A stretch of 62,424 nt of DNA from Thermoproteota archaeon (GTDB lineage Archaea > Thermoproteota > Methanomethylicia > Culexarchaeales > Culexarchaeaceae). Below the pieces are notes generated by a model, which ran no database searches, had not been told where the DNA came from, and was given only the letters and a program-made list of their open reading frames with translations. This document shows positions 30,722-40,119 of the stretch, in pieces (position 1 is the stretch's first letter; every line of letters starts with the position of its first letter). Location: the NCBI GenBank assembly GCA_011605825.1, contig JAAOZK010000007.1, positions 1-62,424 of the forward strand, read 5' to 3'. A program made the translations under genes and the position numbers.

Positions 30722-32039
30722 TGTGGCGTATTTACTGTTGATCATATAGAACATATTGAACTTTACCATAACATCCACTATGTTCCTCATTTAAAATACT
30801 CAATAGCTCTAAAAACTCATCTGACTTATAAATTAATATGTTAATCATGCGTTGACATTTTCAATTACCTGGCACTCTTTTCTATCTAAATACTTTTCTG
30901 CTGTATTCTGATTTTTCATAATTTATAATTTTCATTTATGTTACTTCGTCATCCTCATCCTTTTATAATATTAAATGCTGTACAGCCTCGTAGACATTAA
31001 AAGAAAGTCTTGTAAATATAAAAGTGTATCTTAATTTAACTTTAATATTATTAAACATTTTATTCTAAAGTTCCAAAACTCCAAAATATTACTTTACTGT
31101 TAGAGAATGGTAACAACTTTCCTTCGCATCTTCAATAATCTTTCTTTTATAGTAGTGTTTCTCTATTCATAGTTCTCTATTCTATAATGATTTTACTATT
31201 GGAACTACCCCAAATATAATTGGTGTAATAACTGATCATTTAATGTATGCCTGATTCAAGTTAAACCTTATAATAAATTTTGATTTTAACATTCTCATTT
31301 TCCCCTTCTTTCTTCTAAGCACTTTTAAAATATTATTATTTTGTATATCAAATATGAAGAATGACGATCTGAGTCTCCCTTGGCTAGGGTTTTAGTAAGA
31401 TGTTGCTATAAGAACTTCTAATAATATGCATAGCCAAACCATGCTTAATTTATACATTCCTGGAAATTTCAGGGGTATGTGTATAATGCATGTATATTGC
31501 TGAAGTACTTGGTTAAAATTTAATGAAATTTTCAGGAATTCCTAATTAATTCATAAGTCAAACTCAATAAGATTTTTCATTTAAATCTCTAGGACGAATA
31601 TCCAATCATACTGAAGAACTTTCTTGGCTCAACTATTAAAATATGCTTAAGAAAATAACTCCAGGGATTTACGTCATTAACATGGATATTAAAAAAGGGC
31701 TTCTAGATGTTTGTTTCCAAATAATATCGGTTGAATATTAAAATTGATATGATGCTTTTTAGTTTATTTAGACGACAACCAATTCTTCTCATAATTTAAG
31801 TTTATTTTTCATTCCCCAGAAAATGTTATTAAATTCAAATTGAAGGGTTGCTCGCAATTTTCTTCAATATATTTTAGTGATTTCATTTATTGACAATTTT
31901 CAATAAGGTTTACTGTCCCTACTAATTCTACATCTTACATAATAACATCAAAAATGTTTTATACGTCCTTGTTCACATAAATTATAACATATATAGGTCA
32001 ATGAACAGAATTTTTAAACTATAATTAACGTGATAAAAA

Positions 32040-32076
32040 GTGATATGTGACATCAATGTGACCAGGAATCACATCA
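32040..32076 (+). promoter_or_regulatory. Second cluster of TGTGA/TCACA half-sites
   Basis: GTGATATGTGACATC followed by AATGTGACC and AATCACATC: four half-sites within 37 bases, of the same type as at 30681 and 29835. It probably binds the same regulator if the motif is real. Confidence 0.35.
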
Positions 32077-32320
32077 ATTTACCGCCATCATCATTTTATG
32101 ATAAATAAATTAAAACTTTCCTAATTTAGGGGATCATTAACTAAGTCAGGTCCTTCAGCAATAGAAACGTTATTGGGATGTGACATTATCTCAAATAGGA
32201 GCTGCATATATACAATGGGTATAATGGATGGATAAAATGTATCTTTGCTAACTTTCCTTCTTCTTTTTCAATAATTATTATCCCATTAATGAAATTATGC
32301 TTGGCTATACTTTCTTATAC

Positions 32321-32503
32321 TCATATTTTTATGAACGAAAAAATGCCCATGTTTCCCATTATAATCACTATGGTGAATATCATGGTTATTATTACTATTT
32401 GTAATGGAGTGATCTTTACTCCCTTCATTTCCTCCTCAAAAAAACGTATGAGCCCCGCCCCTGTGACAGGCATGTACGTGCTATCTCTCTTCTTCTTTGG
32501 CAT
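32321..32503 (-). CDS. secG: Preprotein translocase Sec61-beta homolog
   Basis: A 60-residue tail-anchored protein. It begins with a lysine-rich cytoplasmic stretch (PKKKRDS), then the family signature MPVTGAGLIRFFEEE, GVKITP, and a single C-terminal membrane helix. This is the small archaeal Sec61-beta subunit that joins SecY and SecE. ATG 32503 is preceded by AAGG; an ATG three codons earlier is possible. The longer open frame on the plus strand is a shadow of this gene. It is divergent from the MazG-like gene. Confidence 0.92.
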   Translation of the reverse strand: MPKKKRDSTYMPVTGAGLIRFFEEEMKGVKITPLQIVIITMIFTIVIIMGNMGIFSFIKI

Positions 32504-32578
32504 CCTTATCATTTATTATCAAAGCTCTTTTGAAGATAAATATTTTTTTATCATTATTCTAATATTATTCGATGAAAC

Positions 32579-32866
32579 ATGAACTTAAATGATGCTCAAA
32601 ATATGATAAGAGCTCTATATTTCAACAAAGATAGTAGAAGAGGATTGGAAAAAACTTTCATATGGTTCATCGAGGAAGTAGGAGAACTTGCGAAAGCATT
32701 GAGGAATGGATCGGAAATTGAAATCAAAAGTGAAATTGCTGATGTGCTTGCTTGGCTTATTTCCATAGCTAATCTATTGAATATAAACTTAGAAGAGGCA
32801 TTTAAATCAAAATATAATTCATATTGTCCTCGTTGTAAACAAAACCCATGCAAATGTCCAATATAA
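32579..32866 (+). CDS. MazG-like nucleotide pyrophosphohydrolase
   Basis: A 95-residue all-alpha NTP pyrophosphatase. The metal-binding pattern is present: EEVGELAKAL near residues 31-40 and EIADVLAWL near 55-63. The C terminus ends in a short Cys-rich tail (CPRC, CKCP) that may bind zinc. The family hydrolyses nucleoside triphosphates to monophosphates, often for pool sanitation. A palindrome of the TTCC-TATA-GGAA family begins two bases after the stop. Confidence 0.85.
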   Translation: MNLNDAQNMIRALYFNKDSRRGLEKTFIWFIEEVGELAKALRNGSEIEIKSEIADVLAWLISIANLLNINLEEAFKSKYNSYCPRCKQNPCKCPI

Positions 32867-32868
32867 CA

Positions 32869-32894
32869 TATGATTCCTATAGGAACCATAAAAT
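32869..32894 (+). repeat. TTCC-TATA-GGAA palindrome, copy 1
   Basis: TATGATTCCTATAGGAACCA and the following TAAAAT. It shares the right arm exactly with copies 2 and 3 and can form a hairpin. It lies directly downstream of the MazG-like stop codon. Confidence 0.75.
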
Positions 32895-33086
32895 AATAAT
32901 GAAAAAATAAACTCCCATAGTTCAAATCATCATCTTAAGTAAAACAACAAAACAAAAAACTATAAAAGGATTAAAGCCCCATAGATTATTTGAACAATCC
33001 TTTCAATCTAAGTTGTTCTGTTACGATTAGAAAACATGGACAATATAACATGTAAAAAGTGAATAATTAAGGAGAGGGGGAGGTAT

Positions 33087-33935
33087 ATGTATGAAAAATT
33101 ATGCGTTAAGGATTTTATGACAAAAAATGTGATATACTGTGAGGTACCAAGTACACGAACAGAAGTTTTGGCAATAATGAAAAAACATAAAGTTACATGT
33201 TTACCTGTTGTGAAAAAAGGCACTAGAAAATTGGTTGGATTGGTCACTCGTTTTTCTTTTTTGGAGAAACCTTCTGAGGAACAAACAGCACTAGTAATGA
33301 TGCGAAATCCTTTACATATTTCTCCTTCAAGTAGCATCAAGGACGCTGTTCATATTTTTGTTAAGCATAATATTAGATATCTACCAGTCGTGGATCAGGA
33401 TGAGTTAGTGGGAATAATAACAATTAGTGATATTGTTTATAAATTACTCACCAATAGTATGTTCAACTATCCTATTAAAGAATTCATGGAAAAAAAGGTT
33501 ATTGCTGTGTGGGATGCAACTCCGATCAATGTCGCATGGAAAATTATGGAATTATCAAAAGTGCCAACCTTGTTAGTTATAAACACAAGACTTGAAGTTG
33601 TGGGAACATTTTCAATTTCTGATATTTTCAATCATGCTGACATTATAATGAGTGAATACAAGTCTTCATTAAAGGCATCAGTTGAAGGTCAAGAATGGGA
33701 TTGGGATTCTTTAACGATCATATATATTGGTAGCAAAAAACTTACGCTCCCTGAAAAACCGATAAGTGAAATAATGTCGCATAAAGTTAATGTTGTGAGA
33801 GAAGAAACGCCAATAAATCAATGTGCTAAAAAAATGAGGGACCTAGACACTCATTTACTCCCAGTTGTCGACATTAATGGTAATCTTATCGGGGTTGTCA
33901 GCGATTTTAATCTCATTCAAGTCCTTTTAAAATAA
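33087..33935 (+). CDS. Protein with four CBS domains
   Basis: A 282-residue protein built from four CBS repeats beginning near residues 5, 70, 130 and 225 (KDFMTKNVIY, MRNPLHISPSS, IKEFMEKKVIAV, ISEIMSHKVNVV), each ending in a GxxxxxD-type strand such as LVGIITISDIV. Two Bateman modules of this sort bind adenosyl ligands such as AMP, ATP or SAM. No effector domain is attached. A strong GGAGAGGGGGAGG ribosome site suggests good expression. The regulated partner is unknown. Confidence 0.88.
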   Translation: MYEKLCVKDFMTKNVIYCEVPSTRTEVLAIMKKHKVTCLPVVKKGTRKLVGLVTRFSFLEKPSEEQTALVMMRNPLHISPSSSIKDAVHIFVKHNIRYLPVVDQDELVGIITISDIVYKLLTNSMFNYPIKEFMEKKVIAVWDATPINVAWKIMELSKVPTLLVINTRLEVVGTFSISDIFNHADIIMSEYKSSLKASVEGQEWDWDSLTIIYIGSKKLTLPEKPISEIMSHKVNVVREETPINQCAKKMRDLDTHLLPVVDINGNLIGVVSDFNLIQVLLK

Positions 33936-33951
33936 ACGATAATTCACACAG

Positions 33952-33980
33952 TTTTATGTTTCCTATAGGAACCATAAAAT
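33952..33980 (+). repeat. TTCC-TATA-GGAA palindrome, copy 2
   Basis: A 29-base element, TTTTATG, TTTCCTATAGGAA, CCATAAAAT, identical to copy 3 at 37533. It lies between the convergent stops of the CBS protein and PolD genes, 16 bases after the CBS stop. Confidence 0.8.
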
Positions 33981-34008
33981 GATAGTGCCAAAATTATGTT
34001 TCATCATT

Positions 34009-37000
34009 TCATACCAAAAAATCAACAATCTTTGATTGCTTTCCCTTCTCACTTTTTTCAAATAACAATTGTATTTCTCTTTTAATCAAATCTAGCCTTT
34101 GCTTATAATAGACTGGCAAATTGTATTTTGCAACTAAGTTTTCAGCAAAAGCCATGTATTTCATTATATTACTTTTATGGACTGTTAATGAAAGATTTCC
34201 TCCGCATTTTTTACATTTACCCGAAAGAGGAGGTCTGATGTATTTTGCATTGCACTTTGTACAGCGTACAATTTGCGTGGAAAATGCTCTCAGATTTCCC
34301 ATAAGATCTGGTATGCAATGATGCTGTAAAACTCTTTCCACAACGTCCCTAACATTAACTGCATGTATTTTTTCAGCCATCTTAATTTGAAGAATTATTT
34401 TTTCATTCATTGTCCTTAACTTCTTATATGCTGAAACCTTCGGTCCTTTATCAATATATGTTGTATCTATTGTGAACTTTAAGTCTTCGTACTGTGATAT
34501 TTTCCCCAATCTATCCTTCACTTTTTCAATAATTTCACTTACAGTTTTAGGATCTGCATTTGTTAATGTCTTCTCATAAAATTCGGTTGGATATTTGCTG
34601 CATACTTCCATGTTAAATACTTCATCATCAACCTCATGTGGATCTATAATTAGAGTTACAACAAGTGGTGCATCCATGTATCCTCCCACCTTTTCTGGTA
34701 AGTATGTTTTAGAAAAATTCAAAAAAGCATCTAAAGCTAAAATTATTGAATCTTCGTCTCCATCACAATTTCTTCTTTTTGCGGCGTGCCAATATGGGTG
34801 AGCAAAGCATACTTTAGCATCTGTAATACCTATTATCCTGCCAATTACGCCGCACGAGGTATGAGGTGCCAAACCAATGACTATATGTCCTATTATATCT
34901 TCCCTTCTTTTTATGTTATAAAAAGGTTCGGTCTTATAATATCTAACAAGTAATTCGTCGATGAATCTAGATACTTTAACTAAATAATCTGCTGCTTCTA
35001 CTGGTATTATAATGTCTTGTACCTTTAATTCAAGTATTTGTTCATCGCTCCTTAGTTCATTTCCATAAATATCCTTTGTATATCCCAATTCCTTCAATTT
35101 TTCAATTGAAGTTTTTATCTCCTTTGGTTTGAAATGAGTTAAGGGGGCGTTTGTGGCATCAAACCTTATTGTTCCATCCTTATAGACAAACACATCATGT
35201 TTTGCTCTTAGAATCCCTTTTTCAAGAGGTTCTGGTGTTCTATGTTTGTTCATTAACTTCTTTACTCCCTTAACTACTCTTGGGGGAGAAGCAACATCTA
35301 AATTTATACATGCTCTCTTAAGCTCTTCATAAATGTCAAATATTTGTTTGCGTAAGGGTGTTGTTTCTTCATTACATCTTCTACATTTATCTTCAATTGT
35401 ACTTAAACCGCATTTTTTGCATACTTTTACTTCTATTGTTTCCCCTCCACATTCATTGCATCTGTAGTATATTGTTTTATTTCCACATTTCCCACAGACT
35501 CTAAGAGCTGCATCTATTTCAACATTTTTATTTCCAGCAGCTTCAATTATGTTTCTATTATTCTTCCCTACTCCGACAGGAAATAAAGCATGTATTGGTG
35601 GCTTCATTCTTCTTTCTTTCGCTTTCTCAGGTCTACCCATCCTCAATCCTATAAATGTTGGTGCAATATCTCTTATCTTAATTTTTGAAATTAAATTAAT
35701 AGCTTCCAGACCATTTTTTGCTTCAAGAATCTTTTCAGAATATTCTTTTAAGCATGTTTCTAAAATTTTAAAATCTTCCTTGTTTAGGATGATCTTCCTC
35801 TTCTCATGATCGTATTCATGCGGCACCCATATATCTTCCAATATTATCTTTATTTTTTGATCGTAATCTAAAGCCACATTATTTAGATCGATATCCTCTC
35901 TTGTTTCATTTAAAATCCAATTCCTAAGATAAAGTATATCGCTGGGGCTTATTCCCTTCCAATAATATGAGTAAATCGGATGTAAAGGGATTTCCAATTC
36001 CATAGCAATTTTTATGGCTTCCTCAGCAGATGGTTTGACATTATTAAAAATAATGTCCTTCAATCTTTCCTTACTTATCTGTATTTTTGATTCTAAGATA
36101 CTTAAATTGTTGTATTTTTCTTTAACTTTTAACAGTGCTTCCTCACTCCACCATTGTTCATCATAACCAGCTGGCAAAAGTTGGCAATTGTTTTCTAAAA
36201 AATCTCCATATGATATTAGTATATCCCCTAAAAATATTATCTCCTTCACTTTGTCTCTAGCCTTTTCAACATCAGTTTGAGATGTTATCCTAATTACACT
36301 TCCGTCAGTTAATTTTACTATCGGCCCCCATATAGTGTCAACAGACATTACTAAACCGCTTTTTCCTGGAGTTTCAGTTTTAACTTGTGTACCAATTGCC
36401 AAGAAATCTCCTAAAATAGCCATAGTATATGGATTCAAACCTATCGCTGCTATTCCCGTATTCCTACTTCTACCATACCTTAACCTAAATCCTCCTACCT
36501 TTGATGGATGTGCAAATATAGGTCTTCCAATTATGACGTCTTCTAAATACTTTTCGTTAAAACTTTCTTCACTTTCCTCCTCCTTTTTGCTTATTTCTGA
36601 TAACCATTCCCACCCTTGAATTCCTATTGATTTCACAATCTTCATTAATTTTGAAGCTTTCCCAAGGACTCCATCATTTATTACTCTACATGCTCCTCCA
36701 CGCAATTTGTTTGTTTCAACTCTAGGTAGATCGCGATTTACACTAACTTCAATTTGAGTAGTGGGTAATCCAGTGATTTCAACAGGTATTCTCCTTACCG
36801 CTTTTTCTATTTCTTCTTCGCTATTATGGTATTGAAATTTTCCAACATATTTTTCGTATAATCTTATTTCTTCTATGTATCTTTTTACTTCGTTATCGGT
36901 AGGTTTATACTTGTCTAAATGTAAAAGTTGCCTAATATAATCTGCTATAAATACTGTTAGTGCTTGCTCTGTGCCACCTGCGGATCTTATAGGCCCTGCA

Positions 37001-37434
37001 TAATAAACAGCTAGATACTTTGTCTTATCATGATTCTTCTTTATTTTTACATTGTTTATTCCTTGAATTGGTGCAGCGGTTATTCCCTCAGTTAGTATTG
37101 CAAGTGCTGCCCTCAAAGCTATTTCTGCGCGCTTCTCAAGATCAAAATCACCATATTTTCCATATACTATTTCCTCAGCTATTTTTAATGCAACTATTTC
37201 CTTACTATTATTTTTTAATAATTCATTTATCCTCTCTGATATCTTTGTAACTCCATATTCAGCAAGTAATCCTTCAACTCTTTCTGCAAGATTATTTGCC
37301 AAATATATTTCACATTTTTGTGAAGGATCAAAACTATTCTTCTTAACCTTATTCGCTATTTCATATAATTCTTTGACTTTAAGTTTAAGGTTATTAAAAT
37401 ATTCTTTATACGAATCACTCATCAAAATATGCAT
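34009..37434 (-). CDS. polC: DNA polymerase D large (catalytic) subunit DP2
   Basis: The replicative polymerase subunit of most non-crenarchaeal archaea. At 1141 residues it is full length without an intein. Seen in order: the N-terminal domain, the FGHP-type HPSKVGGFRLRYGRSRNTG segment near residue 310, a zinc-binding Cys-rich region (CGKCGNKTIYYRC, CKKCG) near 650-700, the catalytic NCDGDEDS acidic motif near 895, and a C-terminal zinc module (CTKCNAKY, CKKCGG) used to contact DP1 or PCNA. The DP1 subunit gene is not in the window. A start at 37422, four codons in, is also possible. Confidence 0.97.
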   Translation of the reverse strand: MHILMSDSYKEYFNNLKLKVKELYEIANKVKKNSFDPSQKCEIYLANNLAERVEGLLAEYGVTKISERINELLKNNSKEIVALKIAEEIVYGKYGDFDLEKRAEIALRAALAILTEGITAAPIQGINNVKIKKNHDKTKYLAVYYAGPIRSAGGTEQALTVFIADYIRQLLHLDKYKPTDNEVKRYIEEIRLYEKYVGKFQYHNSEEEIEKAVRRIPVEITGLPTTQIEVSVNRDLPRVETNKLRGGACRVINDGVLGKASKLMKIVKSIGIQGWEWLSEISKKEEESEESFNEKYLEDVIIGRPIFAHPSKVGGFRLRYGRSRNTGIAAIGLNPYTMAILGDFLAIGTQVKTETPGKSGLVMSVDTIWGPIVKLTDGSVIRITSQTDVEKARDKVKEIIFLGDILISYGDFLENNCQLLPAGYDEQWWSEEALLKVKEKYNNLSILESKIQISKERLKDIIFNNVKPSAEEAIKIAMELEIPLHPIYSYYWKGISPSDILYLRNWILNETREDIDLNNVALDYDQKIKIILEDIWVPHEYDHEKRKIILNKEDFKILETCLKEYSEKILEAKNGLEAINLISKIKIRDIAPTFIGLRMGRPEKAKERRMKPPIHALFPVGVGKNNRNIIEAAGNKNVEIDAALRVCGKCGNKTIYYRCNECGGETIEVKVCKKCGLSTIEDKCRRCNEETTPLRKQIFDIYEELKRACINLDVASPPRVVKGVKKLMNKHRTPEPLEKGILRAKHDVFVYKDGTIRFDATNAPLTHFKPKEIKTSIEKLKELGYTKDIYGNELRSDEQILELKVQDIIIPVEAADYLVKVSRFIDELLVRYYKTEPFYNIKRREDIIGHIVIGLAPHTSCGVIGRIIGITDAKVCFAHPYWHAAKRRNCDGDEDSIILALDAFLNFSKTYLPEKVGGYMDAPLVVTLIIDPHEVDDEVFNMEVCSKYPTEFYEKTLTNADPKTVSEIIEKVKDRLGKISQYEDLKFTIDTTYIDKGPKVSAYKKLRTMNEKIILQIKMAEKIHAVNVRDVVERVLQHHCIPDLMGNLRAFSTQIVRCTKCNAKYIRPPLSGKCKKCGGNLSLTVHKSNIMKYMAFAENLVAKYNLPVYYKQRLDLIKREIQLLFEKSEKGKQSKIVDFLV

Positions 37435-37532
37435 AATTCATTCATCTAATTAACACTGTCTAAACTATAATTAATTTTTTCACTATTGATCTTTCATTTA
37501 GCTTATCCCTTCTTTAAATAGATTTGCTTAAT

Positions 37533-37561
37533 TTTTATGTTTCCTATAGGAACCATAAAAT
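37533..37561 (+). repeat. TTCC-TATA-GGAA palindrome, copy 3
   Basis: The same 29-base sequence as copy 2. It lies between the polC start and the 3' end of the GGGP synthase gene, about 34 bases downstream of the latter's stop, again a 3'-flanking position. Confidence 0.8.
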
Positions 37562-37594
37562 AATGCTGTTGGAATATAAGATCATCATATTACA

Positions 37595-38356
37595 CTATAA
37601 TCCTCTTTTGTTACGGATACTTTTTATTATTTCTTTTATACGTTTGCCATCTCCTTCCTCTATTAATGTTCCCGTAACTATTATGTCTGCTCCTGCCTTA
37701 ACGGCATTAATAGCTTGGTTTACTGTTTTTATTCCGCCACCTACTATTACTTTTCCTTTAACTACCTTCCTCACAGCATATATAATTTCTGGAGGTACTG
37801 GTTCTTTAGCACCAGAGCCTGCTTCTAAATATATATACCGCATTCCAAGATAGCTTCCAGCTAACGCGTACATGGCAGCTATTTCTGGCCTATTATATGG
37901 TATTGGCCTAGCATAGCCTATATATCCTGCTGCACCTCCTTCTCCAAGTATTATGTATCCCATCGGTATAGCCTCAAGTCCATATCTTTCAACTATTATT
38001 GCTCCTTGTGCTTGTGCATCAATTATATAATATGTGTTAGATGAATTTAAAAGGGACATAAACCATATGGCATCTGCACATTTACTTATTCCTGAAACAT
38101 TTCCTGGGAAAAGTATTATTGGCACTTCTTTTATTTCCTTTTTTATGTTAAGTATTATATCATCAAGATTTCTCTCACAAACTCCAATACTTCCTCCAAT
38201 CATTATTGCTGAAGTTCCTGCTTCCACAGCCTCTTTTACATGAGTTATTATCTCAAGATTTACTTTATCTGGATCTATCAAAGTGATGTGTATTGCTCCC
38301 TCTTGCTCTATTCTCTCAACAAGATATTTTTCTACCTTACCCATCCTTATGCTCAT
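37595..38356 (-). CDS. Geranylgeranylglyceryl phosphate synthase
   Basis: A TIM-barrel prenyltransferase that joins geranylgeranyl diphosphate to glycerol-1-phosphate, the first ether bond of archaeal lipids. Signatures include HITLIDPDKV, AIMIGGSIG, FPGNVSGIS, YLEAGSGAKEPV and VGGGIKT with GADIIVTGT near the C terminus, which bind the phosphate. The ATG at 38356 has a good GGTGAGGG site and overlaps the elf1 stop by 20 bases, so the pair is coupled. The frame extends to a TTG at 38374. Confidence 0.95.
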   Translation of the reverse strand: MSIRMGKVEKYLVERIEQEGAIHITLIDPDKVNLEIITHVKEAVEAGTSAIMIGGSIGVCERNLDDIILNIKKEIKEVPIILFPGNVSGISKCADAIWFMSLLNSSNTYYIIDAQAQGAIIVERYGLEAIPMGYIILGEGGAAGYIGYARPIPYNRPEIAAMYALAGSYLGMRYIYLEAGSGAKEPVPPEIIYAVRKVVKGKVIVGGGIKTVNQAINAVKAGADIIVTGTLIEEGDGKRIKEIIKSIRNKRGL

Positions 38357-38615
38357 GTTCTTTTCCCTCACCAACTTTAATTCCTCCAGAGTAATATAGA
38401 TCTATAAACTTACCATATGCATCGACAGCTGTGAAAATAGATGGAATTTCTATCTTCACATTTATACCGCAATTTCCACAAGTTATAGTTGCCTCCCCTT
38501 TATTTTCATCAATTTCAACATTTACTGACTTTTTACCACAATTTGGGCATTGAAAAACCGTAGGTATCTTTTTCGGTGGCTTTATAGGTAGTTTCTTTTT
38601 ATATTTTTTACCCAT
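38337..38615 (-). CDS. Transcription elongation factor Elf1 homolog (zinc ribbon)
   Basis: A 92-residue protein with a basic N terminus (GKKYKKKLPIKPPKK) and a zinc ribbon made of CPNCGKK and CGNCG, followed by a helix with AYGKFIDLYYSGG. This is the archaeal Elf1 layout; Elf1 associates with elongating RNA polymerase. The ATG has an AAAGGTGG site at proper spacing. It is followed by GGGP synthase with overlap and preceded by a small membrane-peptide frame. Confidence 0.9.
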   Translation of the reverse strand: MGKKYKKKLPIKPPKKIPTVFQCPNCGKKSVNVEIDENKGEATITCGNCGINVKIEIPSIFTAVDAYGKFIDLYYSGGIKVGEGKEHEHKDG

Positions 38616-38626
38616 TGTTACCACCT

Positions 38627-38737
38627 TTACTCCTTTTTTATTTCTTTAACTTTTTCAATAAACATATAACTTAATGATAATATCAGTACAACTATTGAGA
38701 AAATAGTCAATACTGTGATCTGTAAGCTTACCTCCAT
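38627..38737 (-). CDS. Small single-pass membrane protein (36 residues)
   Basis: Read by hand on the minus strand: a short N terminus (MEVSLQ), about 20 hydrophobic residues rich in Ile, Val and Leu, and a basic tail (EKVKEIKKE). A TTAAATATT box lies about 35 bases upstream, so the message would have almost no leader. The stop is 11 bases before the elf1 ATG, inside its ribosome site, as in a coupled operon. The positive tail predicts an N-out, C-in orientation. I do not recognise the family. Confidence 0.55.
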   Translation of the reverse strand: MEVSLQITVLTIFSIVVLILSLSYMFIEKVKEIKKE

Positions 38738-38817
38738 AATTGTCAGAAATAAGTTGTCTTTCTTAATATTTAAGTTTTAAATATTTGGTGGCTAATTAAA
38801 TTATGAATGAATAAGTT

Positions 38818-39405
38818 ATGAAGAATCAACTGATGAAAGTTTCGATGAAAGATCTGCTTTACTTAACCATACAAAATATGCGAAAACGAAAAGGTAGAAT
38901 ACTTCTCTCCATTTTTAATGTTTTTTTAGGCGTTGCGTTAGTTTCTTCCATGATGATTATTAGTTCTTCATATATTTCTAAGTCTAATGCAAGTTTGTTT
39001 GTAGTTAATTTAAATGAATATCAATTATGGGTCTCAACAATATCTATAGTTGTATGTATAATAACGATTTTTAATTCAATGTTAATTTCCGTTGCAGAAA
39101 GGTATAAAGAGATAGGAGTCATGAAATGTTTAGGTGCAAGAAATGTATTAATACTGAAATTATTCCTTTTTGAGGCATTGGTGATAGGCACGATAGGTGG
39201 ATTCCTAGGGTTCATTATAGCTATGATTTTTACACTTCCTATACTAATCATTCAATATGGAGGCGCCCTTCCATTTATAGCATACATGCAAATTCTATAC
39301 ATCTCCCTATTAATTGCCATCATTATAAGTGTAATTGCTTCAGCATACCCTGCACAACACGCTTCTAAAATAAACCCTACAGACGCATTAAGGTATGAGG
39401 TGTAA
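38818..39405 (+). CDS. ABC transporter permease, FtsX/MacB-like, lacking the large external domain
   Basis: A 195-residue membrane protein with four predicted helices: one near residues 27-50 and three in the C-terminal half. ERYKEIGVMKCLGARNVLI is the conserved coupling segment of the FtsX-like permease domain and the C terminus has the PAQHASKINPTDALRYEV motif that ends MacB permeases. Only about 20 residues separate helices 1 and 2, where MacB has a 200-residue periplasmic domain. It lies two bases before its ATPase partner. The substrate is unknown. Confidence 0.85.
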   Translation: MKNQLMKVSMKDLLYLTIQNMRKRKGRILLSIFNVFLGVALVSSMMIISSSYISKSNASLFVVNLNEYQLWVSTISIVVCIITIFNSMLISVAERYKEIGVMKCLGARNVLILKLFLFEALVIGTIGGFLGFIIAMIFTLPILIIQYGGALPFIAYMQILYISLLIAIIISVIASAYPAQHASKINPTDALRYEV

Positions 39406-39407
39406 CC

Positions 39408-40118
39408 ATGTCCCTTGAATATTCTGTTGAAACTTTAAATCTAACGAAATATTACCATCTTGGGGGCACAATAATAAAGGCTGTTGAAGATGTAAGTATA
39501 CAAATACGAAAAGGTGAGTATTTATCGCTAATGGGACCTTCCGGATCTGGTAAAACCACCTTATTCAAACTCATAGGAGGATTAGATAAACCGACTAAAG
39601 GCCAGGTTTTCATAGAAAATATAGATATCTCGAAGTTGGATGCATATGAATTAGCTTGGTTAAGGTGTAAAAAAATAGGTTACATATTTCAAACATTCAA
39701 TCTAATCCCCATACTTACAGCTATAGAAAATGTGTCGCTACCCATGATCTTTGCGGGGGTCCCAAAGCAGGAACGTACAAAAAAAGCGCGTGAACTGCTT
39801 GAGAAAGTAGGTTTACTTGAAAGAATTAACCATAAACCATTAGAACTTTCAGGTGGTCAGCAACAACGTGTAGCAATTGCACGAGCATTAGCAAATAATC
39901 CCTCAGTAATTTTAGCAGATGAGCCTACTGGCAATCTTGATTTGAATACAGGTTTAAATATAACGCACTTGCTAAAGAAAATAAATAAAGATAACAATGT
40001 AACCATATTCTGTGCAACACATGACTACAAGATATTAGAAGTAAGCGATAGAATAATCTGGATTAGAGATGGGAAGATAGAAAAGGTGGAAAATAGAAAT
40101 TATATTCATAAAAATTAA
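39408..40118 (+). CDS. ABC transporter ATP-binding protein (MacB/LolD type)
   Basis: A 236-residue ABC ATPase with Walker [10 protein letters not shown] near residues 42-50, Q-loop FQTFNLIP, signature [15 protein letters not shown] near 145-158, Walker [13 protein letters not shown] and H-loop CATHD. The motif set is of the MacB/LolD group. It should energise the adjacent FtsX-like permease. The stop is followed at once by an inverted repeat. Confidence 0.93.
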   Translation: MSLEYSVETLNLTKYYHLGGTIIKAVEDVSIQIRKGEYLSLMGPSGSGKTTLFKLIGGLDKPTKGQVFIENIDISKLDAYELAWLRCKKIGYIFQTFNLIPILTAIENVSLPMIFAGVPKQERTKKARELLEKVGLLERINHKPLELSGGQQQRVAIARALANNPSVILADEPTGNLDLNTGLNITHLLKKINKDNNVTIFCATHDYKILEVSDRIIWIRDGKIEKVENRNYIHKN

Positions 40119-40119
40119 G

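Larger units (their letters stand above)
30466..32320 (+). other. ORF-free region of about 1.85 kb
   Basis: The longest gap in the window. It is strongly AT-rich and full of stops in all frames. Two clusters of TGTGA/TCACA half-sites are present: ATCACATAAATGTGAT with a nearby AATGTGAC-TCACTTATT at 30681-30721, and four half-sites at 32040-32075. No tRNA, rRNA-like or protein-coding signal was seen. A control region, a non-coding RNA or decayed DNA are all possible. Confidence 0.6.

Noticed and set aside
31341-31390. C/D guide RNA suggested by ATGAAGA and a nearby CTGA
   Set aside because: The C box has a mismatch at a key position, the guide would be only eight bases, and no second box pair follows.
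26599-32320. CRISPR array or insertion sequence in the sparse zone
   Set aside because: No regularly spaced repeat, no terminal inverted repeats with a transposase and no cas gene were seen.
32289-32582. 97-codon open frame on the plus strand
   Set aside because: It is the shadow of secG on the minus strand, whose product has the clear Sec61-beta signature.
34009-37434. Intein in PolD (or in atpA)
   Set aside because: Both proteins have ordinary lengths and no splicing motifs interrupt their active sites.
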